Positions 9,554 through 18,290 of a stretch of DNA of 46,772 bases are shown here, in pieces; position 1 is the stretch's first letter, and each line of letters starts with the position of its first letter. The translations under genes and the position numbers were made by a program. The notes beneath the pieces are model-generated. The model saw only the letters and a list, made by a program, of their open reading frames with translations. It searched no databases and was not told the DNA's origin. This DNA is from Ignavibacteriales bacterium CG18_big_fil_WC_8_21_14_2_50_31_20 (GTDB lineage Bacteria > Bacteroidota > Ignavibacteria > Ignavibacteriales > Melioribacteraceae): NCBI GenBank assembly GCA_002786785.1, contig PCUD01000142.1, positions 655-47,426 on the forward strand. Direction: 5' to 3'.

Positions 9554-9611
9554 GGGGCTGTTTCTATTTGCTTAATTGTTTAATTTTGCATTTGGACAGC
9601 CCCTTTTTTTT
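9554..9611 (+). terminator. Intrinsic terminator after rpsA
   Basis: GGGGCTGT (9554-9561) and ACAGCCCC (9596-9603) form a perfect 8-bp GC-rich stem followed by eight T. The loop is unusually long (34 nt) and contains TAATTTTG at 9581-9588, a match to the -7 promoter consensus. Confidence 0.85.
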
Positions 9612-9657
9612 GTAATTTTCTAAAAGGGATTAAAAGTTAGAAAGGAAGATATATTAA

Positions 9658-10953
9658 GTGTCATCAAAAGTTGCTTTTCATACATTAGGTTGTAAATTAA
9701 ATTTTGCAGAAACTTCAACAATTGGAAGCCAATTTGTAGAAAAAGGGTTTAGTGTTGTTGATTTTAATGCCGATGCTGATGTTTATGTTATTAATACTTG
9801 CACTGTAACTGACAATGCCGATAAGGAATGCAGGCAAATAGTTAGGCGTGCACTACGGACTAATCCGAATGCCTATATAATTGTTACTGGTTGCTATGCT
9901 CAACTTCAACATGAAGAAATTTCAAAAATTGATGGTGTTGATGCTATTCTTGGAAGTAATGAAAAATTTAATATTTTTTCTATTATTCCAGAATTTAGTA
10001 AAGATACACCTTCCTGTATTCAGGTTACTCCAACTGAAAAATTAGAAAAATTCAATTTTGCATATTCATCAGAAGCATTAGGCAGAACTCGAGCATTTTT
10101 TAAAATTCAGGATGGCTGTGATTATAAATGTACATTTTGTACAATTCCTAAGGCAAGAGGAAGGAGTAGAAGCACAAATCCAGAATTCGTCCTTGATGAA
10201 TTTAAAAAATTAATTGATAATGGATACAAAGAAATTATTCTTACAGGTGTTAATGTTGGCGATTATGGTAAACACATTAGAGAAAATTTATATAATTTAC
10301 TTACTAAAATGCTGGAAATAGATGCTGATTATAGAATTAGAATAAGCTCAATTGAACCAAATCTCTTAACGGATGATATTATTAATCTTACTGCCAATAG
10401 CTCTAAAATGGTAAATCATTTTCACATTCCTTTACAAAGTGGAAGTTCAAAAATATTATCTCTTATGCAACGTAGATATAATGTTGAATATTATAAAAAT
10501 TTAATACATAAAGTGAAAGAAAAAGTTGAAAATGTTGGAATTGGTGTTGATGTAATTGTTGGATTTCCCAATGAAACCAATTACGATTTTCTGGAAACTT
10601 ACAATTTTATTAAGGCTCTTCCAGTTTCATATTTGCATGTTTTTACATATTCTGAGCGACCAGATACTCCCGCTATTAAAATGGAAAACAGCGTTCCACT
10701 TGAAGAAAGAAAAAGAAGAAGCAATATGCTTAGAATGCTAAGTGAGAAAAAAAAGACAGAATACTACAACAGTATGTTGAATAAAAATGTTACTGTACTT
10801 TTTGAAGAAGAAAATCATAATGGAGTTATGTTTGGGTGGACAAGCAATTATGTAAGAGTAAAACAAGAATTCAATAAAAATTTAATAAATAAACTATCGC
10901 AAAATAAAATTTGTGGAATAGAAGATAATATTTGTATCTCAACTTTAATTTAA
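9658..10953 (+). CDS. mtaB: tRNA (N6-threonylcarbamoyladenosine(37)-C2)-methylthiotransferase
   Basis: Radical-SAM methylthiotransferase that converts t6A37 to ms2t6A in tRNAs reading ANN codons. The N-terminal UPF0004 domain has its three cluster cysteines, C12 (LGCK), C48 (NTCTV) and C79 (TGCYA). The radical-SAM cluster motif CxxxCxxC is C154, C158 and C161, followed by the family phrase IPKARGRSRS. A TRAM-like tail follows. HTLGCKLNFAE at the N-terminus separates MtaB from MiaB and RimO. It starts with GTG at 9658, with AAAGGAAG about ten bases upstream. The exported DUF5683-like gene follows by 13 bases. Confidence 0.93.
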   Translation: MSSKVAFHTLGCKLNFAETSTIGSQFVEKGFSVVDFNADADVYVINTCTVTDNADKECRQIVRRALRTNPNAYIIVTGCYAQLQHEEISKIDGVDAILGSNEKFNIFSIIPEFSKDTPSCIQVTPTEKLEKFNFAYSSEALGRTRAFFKIQDGCDYKCTFCTIPKARGRSRSTNPEFVLDEFKKLIDNGYKEIILTGVNVGDYGKHIRENLYNLLTKMLEIDADYRIRISSIEPNLLTDDIINLTANSSKMVNHFHIPLQSGSSKILSLMQRRYNVEYYKNLIHKVKEKVENVGIGVDVIVGFPNETNYDFLETYNFIKALPVSYLHVFTYSERPDTPAIKMENSVPLEERKRRSNMLRMLSEKKKTEYYNSMLNKNVTVLFEEENHNGVMFGWTSNYVRVKQEFNKNLINKLSQNKICGIEDNICISTLI

Positions 10954-10966
10954 CTAACGAGGTAAA

Positions 10967-11701
10967 ATGAAAAAGTTAATATTTGGTTTGTTACTTAGCA
11001 GTTCATTTATTTTTGCTCAAGGCAGGCAGGCAGAAAGTTTGGAAATTTTAAAATATCAACTTAATCAAAATATTAAAATAGAAGATGATTTGGTATTAAT
11101 GCAAAAATATAAAGAGCTAAAAAAGAAAAATGGTTTAGCAATTTTGCTATCGGCAGTTTTACCTGGAATGGGTGAACTCTATGCCGAAGGCTATTCTTCT
11201 GGCAAGTATTTTACAATAGCTGATGCTACATTGTGGGGTGGTTTAATTGGAGTTAAAACTTATGCCGATAACCAGGAAGAGAATTATAAAGCATTTGCAG
11301 AAACTTTTGGAAATGTTGAATTATCTGGCAAAGATGAAAAATATTTTGCTGATATTAGTAGTTATCTTGATGTTTATGAGTATAATCACATCCAAGAATT
11401 AGACAGAAATTTAACTGAAGTATATAATGAGCAATCACATTATTGGAAATGGAATAATCAATCAGAAAGGCGCGAATATAGAAGTATGTGGAAATCCAGC
11501 GAATTTGCTAATAATAGCACACGATTTATTGTTGGTGCTTTAATTCTAAATAGAATTGCTAGTGTTGTAAATGCAATCAGGCTTGTAAATAAATATAATA
11601 ATAATCTTAAAACAGAACTCGGTTGGGATGTTTCATTTAATTATTCTAGCTCATATTATGAACCAGAAAAGATAATAATGAATTTTAGAACAACATTTTA
11701 A
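10967..11701 (+). CDS. Exported DUF5683-like protein of unknown function
   Basis: 244 aa. A signal peptide is evident (MKK, hydrophobic core, then FAQG at residues 16-19), so it should be exported. A hydrophobic stretch with LPGMGELYAEGYSSGK (around residues 66-81) resembles the PGxGQ(x)Y motif of DUF5683/membrane-embedded proteins common in Bacteroidetes and Chlorobi. The middle is aromatic and charged, and a second apolar helix lies near residues 190-205. The terminal residues alternate polar and aromatic and end in phenylalanine (FRTTF), as in outer-membrane proteins, though I see no full barrel. Function is unknown. It lies between mtaB and truA, probably in one operon. Confidence 0.6.
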   Translation: MKKLIFGLLLSSSFIFAQGRQAESLEILKYQLNQNIKIEDDLVLMQKYKELKKKNGLAILLSAVLPGMGELYAEGYSSGKYFTIADATLWGGLIGVKTYADNQEENYKAFAETFGNVELSGKDEKYFADISSYLDVYEYNHIQELDRNLTEVYNEQSHYWKWNNQSERREYRSMWKSSEFANNSTRFIVGALILNRIASVVNAIRLVNKYNNNLKTELGWDVSFNYSSSYYEPEKIIMNFRTTF

Positions 11702-11712
11702 AAAAATTGAAA

Positions 11713-12447
11713 ATGAAAAACTATCGTTTGACAATTCAATATTCGGGTAAAAATTATTCAGGATGGCAAATTCAACCAAATGTTAAAACAGTGCAAGGTG
11801 AAATTGTTAAATCAATAAATACAATTACTGGTGTGGATGTAAATTTAATTGGTTCTGGGCGTACTGATTCCGGGGTTCATGCATTAGGACAAGTTGCAAA
11901 TTTTAAAATGAATGACGAATTAGATTTGTTAAAATTAAAACATTCGTTAAACTCACTGCTTCCAACTGATATTGCAATAATTGATATTTCAGAAGAGATG
12001 TTAGAATTCCACTCAAGGTTTGATGCGCAAAAGCGAAGCTACCTTTATCTTTTTACTCATGAAAAGTCTCCATTTTACAGTGATTATTCATATCACTACA
12101 AGAATATATTTAACATAGAAATTAGCAACTTAAACGAAATTAGTAAATTACTTGTTGGCGAATATGATTTCACTTCGTTTTCCAGAAAAAAAACAGACGC
12201 AGAAAATATGGTTTGTAATATCGCTTTTGCTAGATGGAAACGGGTAAAAAACTTTATTATTTTTAGAATAGACGCAAACCGATTTTTACACGGAATGGTT
12301 AGAACAATTGTTGGAACTGTTCTGCAAATAGCTGAGCAAAATTTACCATGCGAAAAAATTCTGGAAATCATAAATCAAAAATCACGGAATAGTGCTGGAA
12401 GAGCAGTATCTGCAAAAGGCTTATTTTTATTGAATGTTAAGTATTAA
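11713..12447 (+). CDS. truA: tRNA pseudouridine(38-40) synthase
   Basis: Makes pseudouridine at positions 38-40 of the tRNA anticodon arm. The catalytic aspartate sits in GSGRTDSGVHALGQ, and the RLTIQYSGKNYSGWQ start and the FLHGMVRTIVG motif are typical. I choose ATG 11713 (244 aa); an in-frame TTG six bases earlier is possible but has no better ribosome-binding site. The gap to the preceding stop is about 11 bases. It converges on recG with two bases between the stops and no terminator visible. Confidence 0.95.
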   Translation: MKNYRLTIQYSGKNYSGWQIQPNVKTVQGEIVKSINTITGVDVNLIGSGRTDSGVHALGQVANFKMNDELDLLKLKHSLNSLLPTDIAIIDISEEMLEFHSRFDAQKRSYLYLFTHEKSPFYSDYSYHYKNIFNIEISNLNEISKLLVGEYDFTSFSRKKTDAENMVCNIAFARWKRVKNFIIFRIDANRFLHGMVRTIVGTVLQIAEQNLPCEKILEIINQKSRNSAGRAVSAKGLFLLNVKY

Positions 12448-12449
12448 TC

Positions 12450-14627
12450 TTACGCAATATTAGAAAAAAACAGATTGTTTTTATAAAATTGTTTAATATT
12501 ATTTTTTATAACTTTATTTTCCTCTTTAGATAAATCTGGGTCATTTTCAATTATTTCAAAGGCAATATTTTTAGCCTTGCTTAAAATAGCTTGATCTTCT
12601 ACTAAGTCAGCATACTTAAAATCTGGAAGACCACTCTGTTTTATTCCATAAATATCTCCGGGTCCACGAAGTTTCATGTCAATTTCTGCAAGCCTGAAAC
12701 CACTTGTATGTGTAACTAATGCATTTAATCTAATAATAGTTTTATTCTTTTGAATCTGAGCATCGGATAAATAATCAAAACTAAACGTTGCATCAAATTG
12801 TTTCTTACTAAGTTCATCGGGAGTTACTAAAATACAATGTCCTTGCTCGGAACCACGACCAATTCTTCCACGGAGCTGATGCAGTTGTGAAAGTCCAAAT
12901 CTGTGAGCGTCATTAATAACCATTATATTCGCATTTGGAATATCAATCCCTACTTCAATAACAGTGGTTGATATTAAAATATTTAATTCTTTTTTTGCAA
13001 ATAAGTCCATAGCCTTTTGTTTTTCGTTCCACTGCATTTTACCATGAACTAATCCAACTTTGAAATTGCTAAAAACAGAATTTGCTAATTCCTCAAAATA
13101 AGATTGAGCGGCTTTTAATTCTATTTTATCTGATTCCTCAACAAGAGGATATACAATAAATGCTTGGGAACCCTTGTTAACATTTTCAGTTATAAACTTA
13201 TAAATATTATCCAAGTTTTTATCGCTGCGTAGATAGGTTTTAATTGGAATTCTATTTTTTGGCATTTCATCAATTATTGAAACATCCAAATCTCCATATA
13301 CAGTCATAGTTAAAGTTCGTGGAATTGGTGTAGCGGTCATAATAAGCACATCTGGAGAAATAGATTTGGTAATTAATTGCGAGCGTTGAGCAACTCCAAA
13401 ACGATGCTGTTCATCAATAATAACTAAACCAAGATTGCTAAAATTTGCTTTTAATTCAAGCAATGCATGTGTTCCAACATAAATTGCAGGGAAACCATTT
13501 CCCATTTTTTCATAAGCTAATTTTTTATCTTTTGGCTTTTGTCCACCAATAAGTAACTCAACAGAAATTGGAAAATCTATCAACATTTTTTTCAAATTAT
13601 GAAAATGCTGAATAGCCAAAATTTCTGTTGGAGCCATAAATGCAGCTTGCTTATTATTTGAGACAGCAATTAACAATGAAATTAAGGCAACAATAGTTTT
13701 ACCACTTCCAACATCACCTTGAATAAGTCTGTTCATTGGAATTTTGCTTTCCATGTCAAGTCTTATTTCGTGAAGTGTTTTTATTTGGGCATTTGTTAGC
13801 TCAAATGTAAGAGAGTTTAAAAATTGTTTAACTAAAGGGACATCAATTTTAAAAGTAATTCCATTTTGTTTAGCATGGTGTCTTTTTTTCTTTAGAGCAA
13901 TCAGAGATTCAATGTAAAAGAATTCTTCAAATTTTAATCTATTATTTGCTCTGTCTAAAACTCCAGTACTTTCTGGAAAATGTTTATTAATAATTGTGCT
14001 TTTAATGTTTAGTAAATTATTTTTGGAAATAACATTAGTTGGCAGTGTTTCAGTAATTTCGTTAATACAATGTTCAACAGCAGTTGAAATTAATCGCCGT
14101 AAACTTAAATCACCAAGATTTATATTTTTGAGCTGAGAAGGAATTTTATAGAAAGGAATAATTTTTCCAGTATTTAAAAAATCAAGCGATTCTTCGTTAG
14201 CAAGTTTATCAAAATCGGGATGGGCAAATTGCAAATGTCCATACTTAGTAATGACTGGTTTAGCAGAGATTGCAAAATAATCACCTTCCTTAAAACGATT
14301 GCGGAAGTATTTTATTCCTTTAAACCAAACGCATTCAAAAAATCCTTTATCATCTTTAAAAGAAACCTTATAAATATTTGTTTTACCATATCTGATTTCT
14401 TCTGATTCAACAACTTTGCCAATAATTGTAATTTCATTATTGTAGCCGGATGCAACAAATTTAAATGCTTTGTTTGAATCAAGAATTGTGGTGCGGTTTA
14501 AGTATCGAGTAGGAAAATAATATAATAAATCATGCACAGTTTTAATTCCTATTGTGGCAAGAATTTCAGCTCTCTTTGGCCCAATAGATTTTAAGTACTG
14601 AATTTGGCTGTTTAAAGTAATTTGCAT
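12450..14627 (-). CDS. recG: ATP-dependent DNA helicase RecG
   Basis: Branch-migration helicase that remodels stalled forks and Holliday junctions. It has the N-terminal wedge (OB) domain with a helix-hairpin-like GPKRAEILATIGI segment near residue 17, Walker A GDVGSGKT, the DEQH box in IIDEQHRFG, the MTATPIPRTL motif III, and the motif VI stretch QLRGRIGRG. Length 725 aa against about 693 in E. coli. The ATG is about 130 bases downstream of gpsA in transcription order; that gap is AT-rich with no clear terminator. Confidence 0.96.
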   Translation of the reverse strand: MQITLNSQIQYLKSIGPKRAEILATIGIKTVHDLLYYFPTRYLNRTTILDSNKAFKFVASGYNNEITIIGKVVESEEIRYGKTNIYKVSFKDDKGFFECVWFKGIKYFRNRFKEGDYFAISAKPVITKYGHLQFAHPDFDKLANEESLDFLNTGKIIPFYKIPSQLKNINLGDLSLRRLISTAVEHCINEITETLPTNVISKNNLLNIKSTIINKHFPESTGVLDRANNRLKFEEFFYIESLIALKKKRHHAKQNGITFKIDVPLVKQFLNSLTFELTNAQIKTLHEIRLDMESKIPMNRLIQGDVGSGKTIVALISLLIAVSNNKQAAFMAPTEILAIQHFHNLKKMLIDFPISVELLIGGQKPKDKKLAYEKMGNGFPAIYVGTHALLELKANFSNLGLVIIDEQHRFGVAQRSQLITKSISPDVLIMTATPIPRTLTMTVYGDLDVSIIDEMPKNRIPIKTYLRSDKNLDNIYKFITENVNKGSQAFIVYPLVEESDKIELKAAQSYFEELANSVFSNFKVGLVHGKMQWNEKQKAMDLFAKKELNILISTTVIEVGIDIPNANIMVINDAHRFGLSQLHQLRGRIGRGSEQGHCILVTPDELSKKQFDATFSFDYLSDAQIQKNKTIIRLNALVTHTSGFRLAEIDMKLRGPGDIYGIKQSGLPDFKYADLVEDQAILSKAKNIAFEIIENDPDLSKEENKVIKNNIKQFYKNNLFFSNIA

Positions 14628-14757
14628 TTAATTAAATCATGATTTTGAGTTCATAATATAATAAAGAGAATATTGAAAAGTAATGTAAAATAATATTATT
14701 TAGGTTTAATATTATTAAATAGAAGATGAATTATAAATGGATTCACTATCCCAAAAG

Positions 14758-15759
14758 CTAATATTCCAACTCTGATTTCATTCCGCGGGACATTAAATCG
14801 TATGTAACTTTTATTGGGTCCTTTTCGTTAAAGAGAATATTATAAACAGCATTTACAATTGGCACATCAATTTGATGTTTAGCAGCTAATTGATGAACAG
14901 ATTTACAAGTTTCCACCCCTTCGGCAACCATTTTCATTGATTTTAAAACTTCTGGAAGTTTTTTCCCCATTCCAATTTGTTCACCAACATAACGGTTTCT
15001 ACTGTGTCGGCTCATACACGTAACAATTAAATCACCCATACCAGAAAGTCCAGAAAATGTTTCGGGGCGTGCACCAAGATGAATTCCAAGTCTCGAAATT
15101 TCTGCAATACCTCTTGTCATAATTGCAGCTTTTGTGTTATCCCCAAATTTAGCTCCGTCAATAATTCCAGCTCCAACAGCAATTACGTTTTTTAAAGCTC
15201 CTCCAAGTTCTACCCCAATAATATCGGTGGATGAATAAACACGAAAATAAGAGTTGGCAAATGCAGCTTGAATTTCTTCGGCTGTTTCAATACTAGTTGA
15301 GGCAGCAACAACTGCAGTAGGAATTTTTCTGCTAACTTCTTCTGCGTGACTTGGTCCAGAAAGCACTCCAATTGAATCATCATCAACTTCAAGAACTTCA
15401 CTAATAATGTGATTTACGGTAAGTAACGTTTCCTTTTCAATACCTTTTGATACACTTACAAAAGTTGTATTTTTGAATGGGAATTTTTTCATTTGAACAA
15501 GAACACCTCTAATAAATTGTGTAGGGACTGCAATTACAATTAAATGTTTATTAAGTGATGCTTCTTTTAGCGAATTTGTAATTTCAATTTCTTTTGGTAT
15601 GCTAACTCCTGGTAGGAATACTTTATTTTCAGCAAATTTTTTTAGTTCTTTTACATATTGTTTATTGTATTCCCAAAGTGTTACTTCGTGTCCATTATTA
15701 AAAAGGATAATTGCGAGTGCAGTACCCCAACTTCCACCACCTAAAACTGTAACTTTCAT
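14758..15759 (-). CDS. gpsA: Glycerol-3-phosphate dehydrogenase [NAD(P)+]
   Basis: Makes sn-glycerol-3-phosphate from dihydroxyacetone phosphate for phospholipid synthesis. N-terminal Rossmann motif GGGSWGTALA, then SVSKGIE, GPSHAEEV, the catalytic-lysine region ELGGALKNVIAVGAG and the GLSGMGDLIVTC motif. ATG 15759 (333 aa) fits the family N-terminus; the frame extends six bases to a TTG directly after the plsY stop. Product GpsA and the adjacent PlsY act in consecutive steps, G3P formation and its acylation, which supports an operon. Confidence 0.95.
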   Translation of the reverse strand: MKVTVLGGGSWGTALAIILFNNGHEVTLWEYNKQYVKELKKFAENKVFLPGVSIPKEIEITNSLKEASLNKHLIVIAVPTQFIRGVLVQMKKFPFKNTTFVSVSKGIEKETLLTVNHIISEVLEVDDDSIGVLSGPSHAEEVSRKIPTAVVAASTSIETAEEIQAAFANSYFRVYSSTDIIGVELGGALKNVIAVGAGIIDGAKFGDNTKAAIMTRGIAEISRLGIHLGARPETFSGLSGMGDLIVTCMSRHSRNRYVGEQIGMGKKLPEVLKSMKMVAEGVETCKSVHQLAAKHQIDVPIVNAVYNILFNEKDPIKVTYDLMSRGMKSELEY

Positions 15760-15765
15760 ATTCAA

Positions 15766-16431
15766 TTAATTTTTCTTTTTTGAAAGGGAAATTTTATTTT
15801 CATTTCCACTAAAAATTCTGGTAAGATTAGCTTTGTGTGTGTACATAACTAAGAAAGCAAGAAAAATTGTAAAAGGAAGAATTGTGTGATATCCTGAAAT
15901 ATCAACCCCAAAAATATTTTCACGAATAATCATAAATAATGGGACAGAAACTGCGGCGGATAACGAGCCAAGTGAAATATATTTTGAAACGGCAACAACA
16001 ATTGCAAAAACAACTAAACCTAATAACATATCAATAGTTACAATTGAAACTAAAAATCCTAATCCAGTTGCAATTCCTTTTCCGCCTTTAAACCCTGCAA
16101 AAACTGTCCAAATATGACCAAGCACGGCAGCAATACCTGCAATAATTTGAACTAAAGTGAAATCATCAAAAGGAGTTGCATTTGGAAAAGGAAAACTACC
16201 AAAGTATAAACGCGAAACTAAAAGTACAGCAATTACACCTTTTAACGCATCCAATAAAATAACGAATAGACCATATTTCCAGCCTAGAATTCTGAAAACA
16301 TTTGAACCACCAGCATTTCCGCTGCCATGATGGCGTATATCTATTCCTTTAACCATTTTGCTAACAATTATACTTGTTGGAATTGAGCCAACCAAATACG
16401 ATAATATGACTACTACAATAAGATTTAACAT
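15766..16431 (-). CDS. plsY: Acyl-phosphate:glycerol-3-phosphate acyltransferase
   Basis: Integral membrane enzyme that moves an acyl group from acyl-phosphate to the sn-1 position of G3P, the first acylation of phospholipid synthesis. Conserved motifs: GSIPTSIIVSK near residues 16-26, DIRHHGSGNAGGSN near 31-44, and GHIWTVFAGFKGGKGIATG in the middle. Several hydrophobic helices span the 221 residues. It lies directly before gpsA, with stop and start separated by about six bases. The leader contains ACTGAAAGGAAA before the ATG. Confidence 0.94.
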   Translation of the reverse strand: MLNLIVVVILSYLVGSIPTSIIVSKMVKGIDIRHHGSGNAGGSNVFRILGWKYGLFVILLDALKGVIAVLLVSRLYFGSFPFPNATPFDDFTLVQIIAGIAAVLGHIWTVFAGFKGGKGIATGLGFLVSIVTIDMLLGLVVFAIVVAVSKYISLGSLSAAVSVPLFMIIRENIFGVDISGYHTILPFTIFLAFLVMYTHKANLTRIFSGNENKISLSKKKN

Positions 16432-16481
16432 AATTTCCTTTCAGTATTATTTAGAGTTACAGCAATTTATTAATTACTCAA

Positions 16482-17168
16482 TCAACGTTCTTTAATATCA
16501 CAAATATTAGTGAAAAGGTCAAGGTCTGCTTTAGAAGTAATTTTAAAATTATTAGGCGAACCTTCAACTATCTTTATTCTATTAGATGCTTTATAAAGCA
16601 GCATTGATTCATCGGTTCCAAAATATTTAATATTTTTAGCCAATTTCATAGCATCTAATAAAATTTTATACTTTGATATTTGTGGAGTTTGCACAAGATA
16701 AGTAGAATTTCGATCAATATATCCTTGCACAAATTGATTTCCAGAAACTAAAGTATCATTCGTTTTTATTGCGACAATTACATTATCGAAAGTTTTTGCT
16801 TGATTTATAGCGTTAGTTAAAATACTTTGGGAAAGAAGAGGACGGGCAGCGTCGTGAACTACAATTAAATCATCATCATTAGCGTTTGCAGATATTAAAG
16901 CATTAAAAACCGAATCCTGTCGTTCTTTGCCACCCTCAATTGTTTTATCTAGTTTGGAAATATGATACTTTTCCTTAATTACTTCCAATAAAGGAAAATA
17001 CTCTGATTGTGCAGCAACAATAATTTTATCAATCAATTCAGATTTTTGAAATATTTCTAAAGTATAGGCAATAAGCTCTTTACCCCTAATTTTTATATAT
17101 TGTTTGGGTAAAGAGCTATCTATCCTTTTTCCAATTCCACCAGAAGGAATTATTGCAAAAGTTGTCAT
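16482..17168 (-). CDS. ispD: 2-C-methyl-D-erythritol 4-phosphate cytidylyltransferase
   Basis: Third step of the MEP isoprenoid pathway: transfers CMP onto MEP. The N-terminal nucleotide-binding loop is present in variant form, IPSGGIGKRI followed by LPKQY, where most IspD have AAGxGxR. The VVHDAARPL and VQTPQ motifs follow as expected, and the length (228 aa) is normal. The gap to the upstream queA stop is only five bases, so the two are co-transcribed. Its presence implies isoprenoids are made by the non-mevalonate route. Confidence 0.92.
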   Translation of the reverse strand: MTTFAIIPSGGIGKRIDSSLPKQYIKIRGKELIAYTLEIFQKSELIDKIIVAAQSEYFPLLEVIKEKYHISKLDKTIEGGKERQDSVFNALISANANDDDLIVVHDAARPLLSQSILTNAINQAKTFDNVIVAIKTNDTLVSGNQFVQGYIDRNSTYLVQTPQISKYKILLDAMKLAKNIKYFGTDESMLLYKASNRIKIVEGSPNNFKITSKADLDLFTNICDIKER

Positions 17169-17173
17169 AATAA

Positions 17174-18211
17174 TTATAAAACTAACATTGCATCGCCATA
17201 ACTTAAGAAGCGATATTTTTCTTTTAGTGCTTTTCTGTAACCTTTCATCATTAAATCGTAGCCAGCAAAAGCAGCAGTTAACATTAATAAAGTTGATTCT
17301 GGTTGATGGAAATTAGTAATTAATTTATCAACAATTTTGAAATCATATTCAGGGAAGATAAATTTGTCAGTCCAACCAAAATCAGGTTTTACGAGCCCAT
17401 CAGCAGTAATACTTGTTTCTAACGCACGAGTTGCACTTGTGCCCACAACAAATATTTTCTTTTTAGCTCGCTTTGCTTCATTTATAATTTCACACGATCT
17501 TTCAGGGACTTCAAAATATTCAGAATCCATTCTGTGTTTTGTTAAATCTTCAACCTCAACGTGTCGAAAAGTTCCAAGACCTATGTGAAGAATTACAGTA
17601 GCAACTTTTATCCCTTTTTTCTTTATTTGTTTAACAAGCTCGGGAGTAAAATGTAAGCCTGCAGTAGGAGCAGCAACTGAGCCATCTTCACGAGCAAAAA
17701 CAGTTTGGTAATCTTCTCTATCAGCTTCAATTGATTCTCTTTTGATGTAAGGGGGCAGAGGAGTTGACCCTAATTTTTCAATTTCCTTAAAAATATCACC
17801 AGATTCGTCGTTAAAGCGTACAGTTCTTCCTCTTGAAGTTGTGTTATCAATAACTTCGCACCAAAGTTTATCGTTAAAATAAATTCTGTTTCCAATTCTT
17901 ACTTTTCTAGCAGGGTCAACAATTACATCCCAAATGTTTTCCTTTTTGTTTAATTCTCGCAATACAAATACTTCAATTATAGCATTTGTTCTTTCTTTCT
18001 TTCCAAAAAGCCTTGCTTGCATAACTTTTGTTTCGTTAACAACAAGTACATCACCTCTTGACATATAGTCAATGACATCGGAGAATTGTTTAGTTTCAAT
18101 ACTTTGATCAGCTCTATTAAGAACCATCATTTTAGAACTATCTCTTGGACTCACAGGATGTTTAGCAATTGCAGTTGCGGGTAGTGTGTATTTAAAATCA
18201 GTGAGTTTCAT
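17174..18211 (-). CDS. queA: S-adenosylmethionine:tRNA ribosyltransferase-isomerase
   Basis: Builds epoxyqueuosine in tRNA by transferring the ribosyl part of SAM to preQ1. 345 aa, with the family N-terminus (LTDFKYTLPATAIAKHP), the VAAPTAGLHFTPEL motif, HIGLGTFRHVEVEDLTKHRMDSE (read in parts) and VVGTSATRALE and NFHQPESTLLMLTAAFAG near the C-terminus. ispD follows after five bases. No preQ1-type riboswitch is visible in the short leader. Confidence 0.95.
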   Translation of the reverse strand: MKLTDFKYTLPATAIAKHPVSPRDSSKMMVLNRADQSIETKQFSDVIDYMSRGDVLVVNETKVMQARLFGKKERTNAIIEVFVLRELNKKENIWDVIVDPARKVRIGNRIYFNDKLWCEVIDNTTSRGRTVRFNDESGDIFKEIEKLGSTPLPPYIKRESIEADREDYQTVFAREDGSVAAPTAGLHFTPELVKQIKKKGIKVATVILHIGLGTFRHVEVEDLTKHRMDSEYFEVPERSCEIINEAKRAKKKIFVVGTSATRALETSITADGLVKPDFGWTDKFIFPEYDFKIVDKLITNFHQPESTLLMLTAAFAGYDLMMKGYRKALKEKYRFLSYGDAMLVL

Positions 18212-18256
18212 TTTTTACCTCAATTGTTCAAATTTATATGTTAAATTAAAAATAAA

Positions 18257-18286
18257 TTTTGCGGCTGAGAATAATCAGCCGCAAAA
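18257..18286 (-). terminator. Intrinsic terminator after ppdK
   Basis: TTTTGCGGCTGA (18257-18268) and TCAGCCGCAAAA (18275-18286) form a perfect 12-bp stem with a 6-nt loop. On the minus strand it begins five bases after the ppdK stop and is followed by an A/T-rich tail with a short T run. It ends the long leftward transcript that includes smc and the lpx genes. Confidence 0.85.
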
Positions 18287-18290
18287 CATT

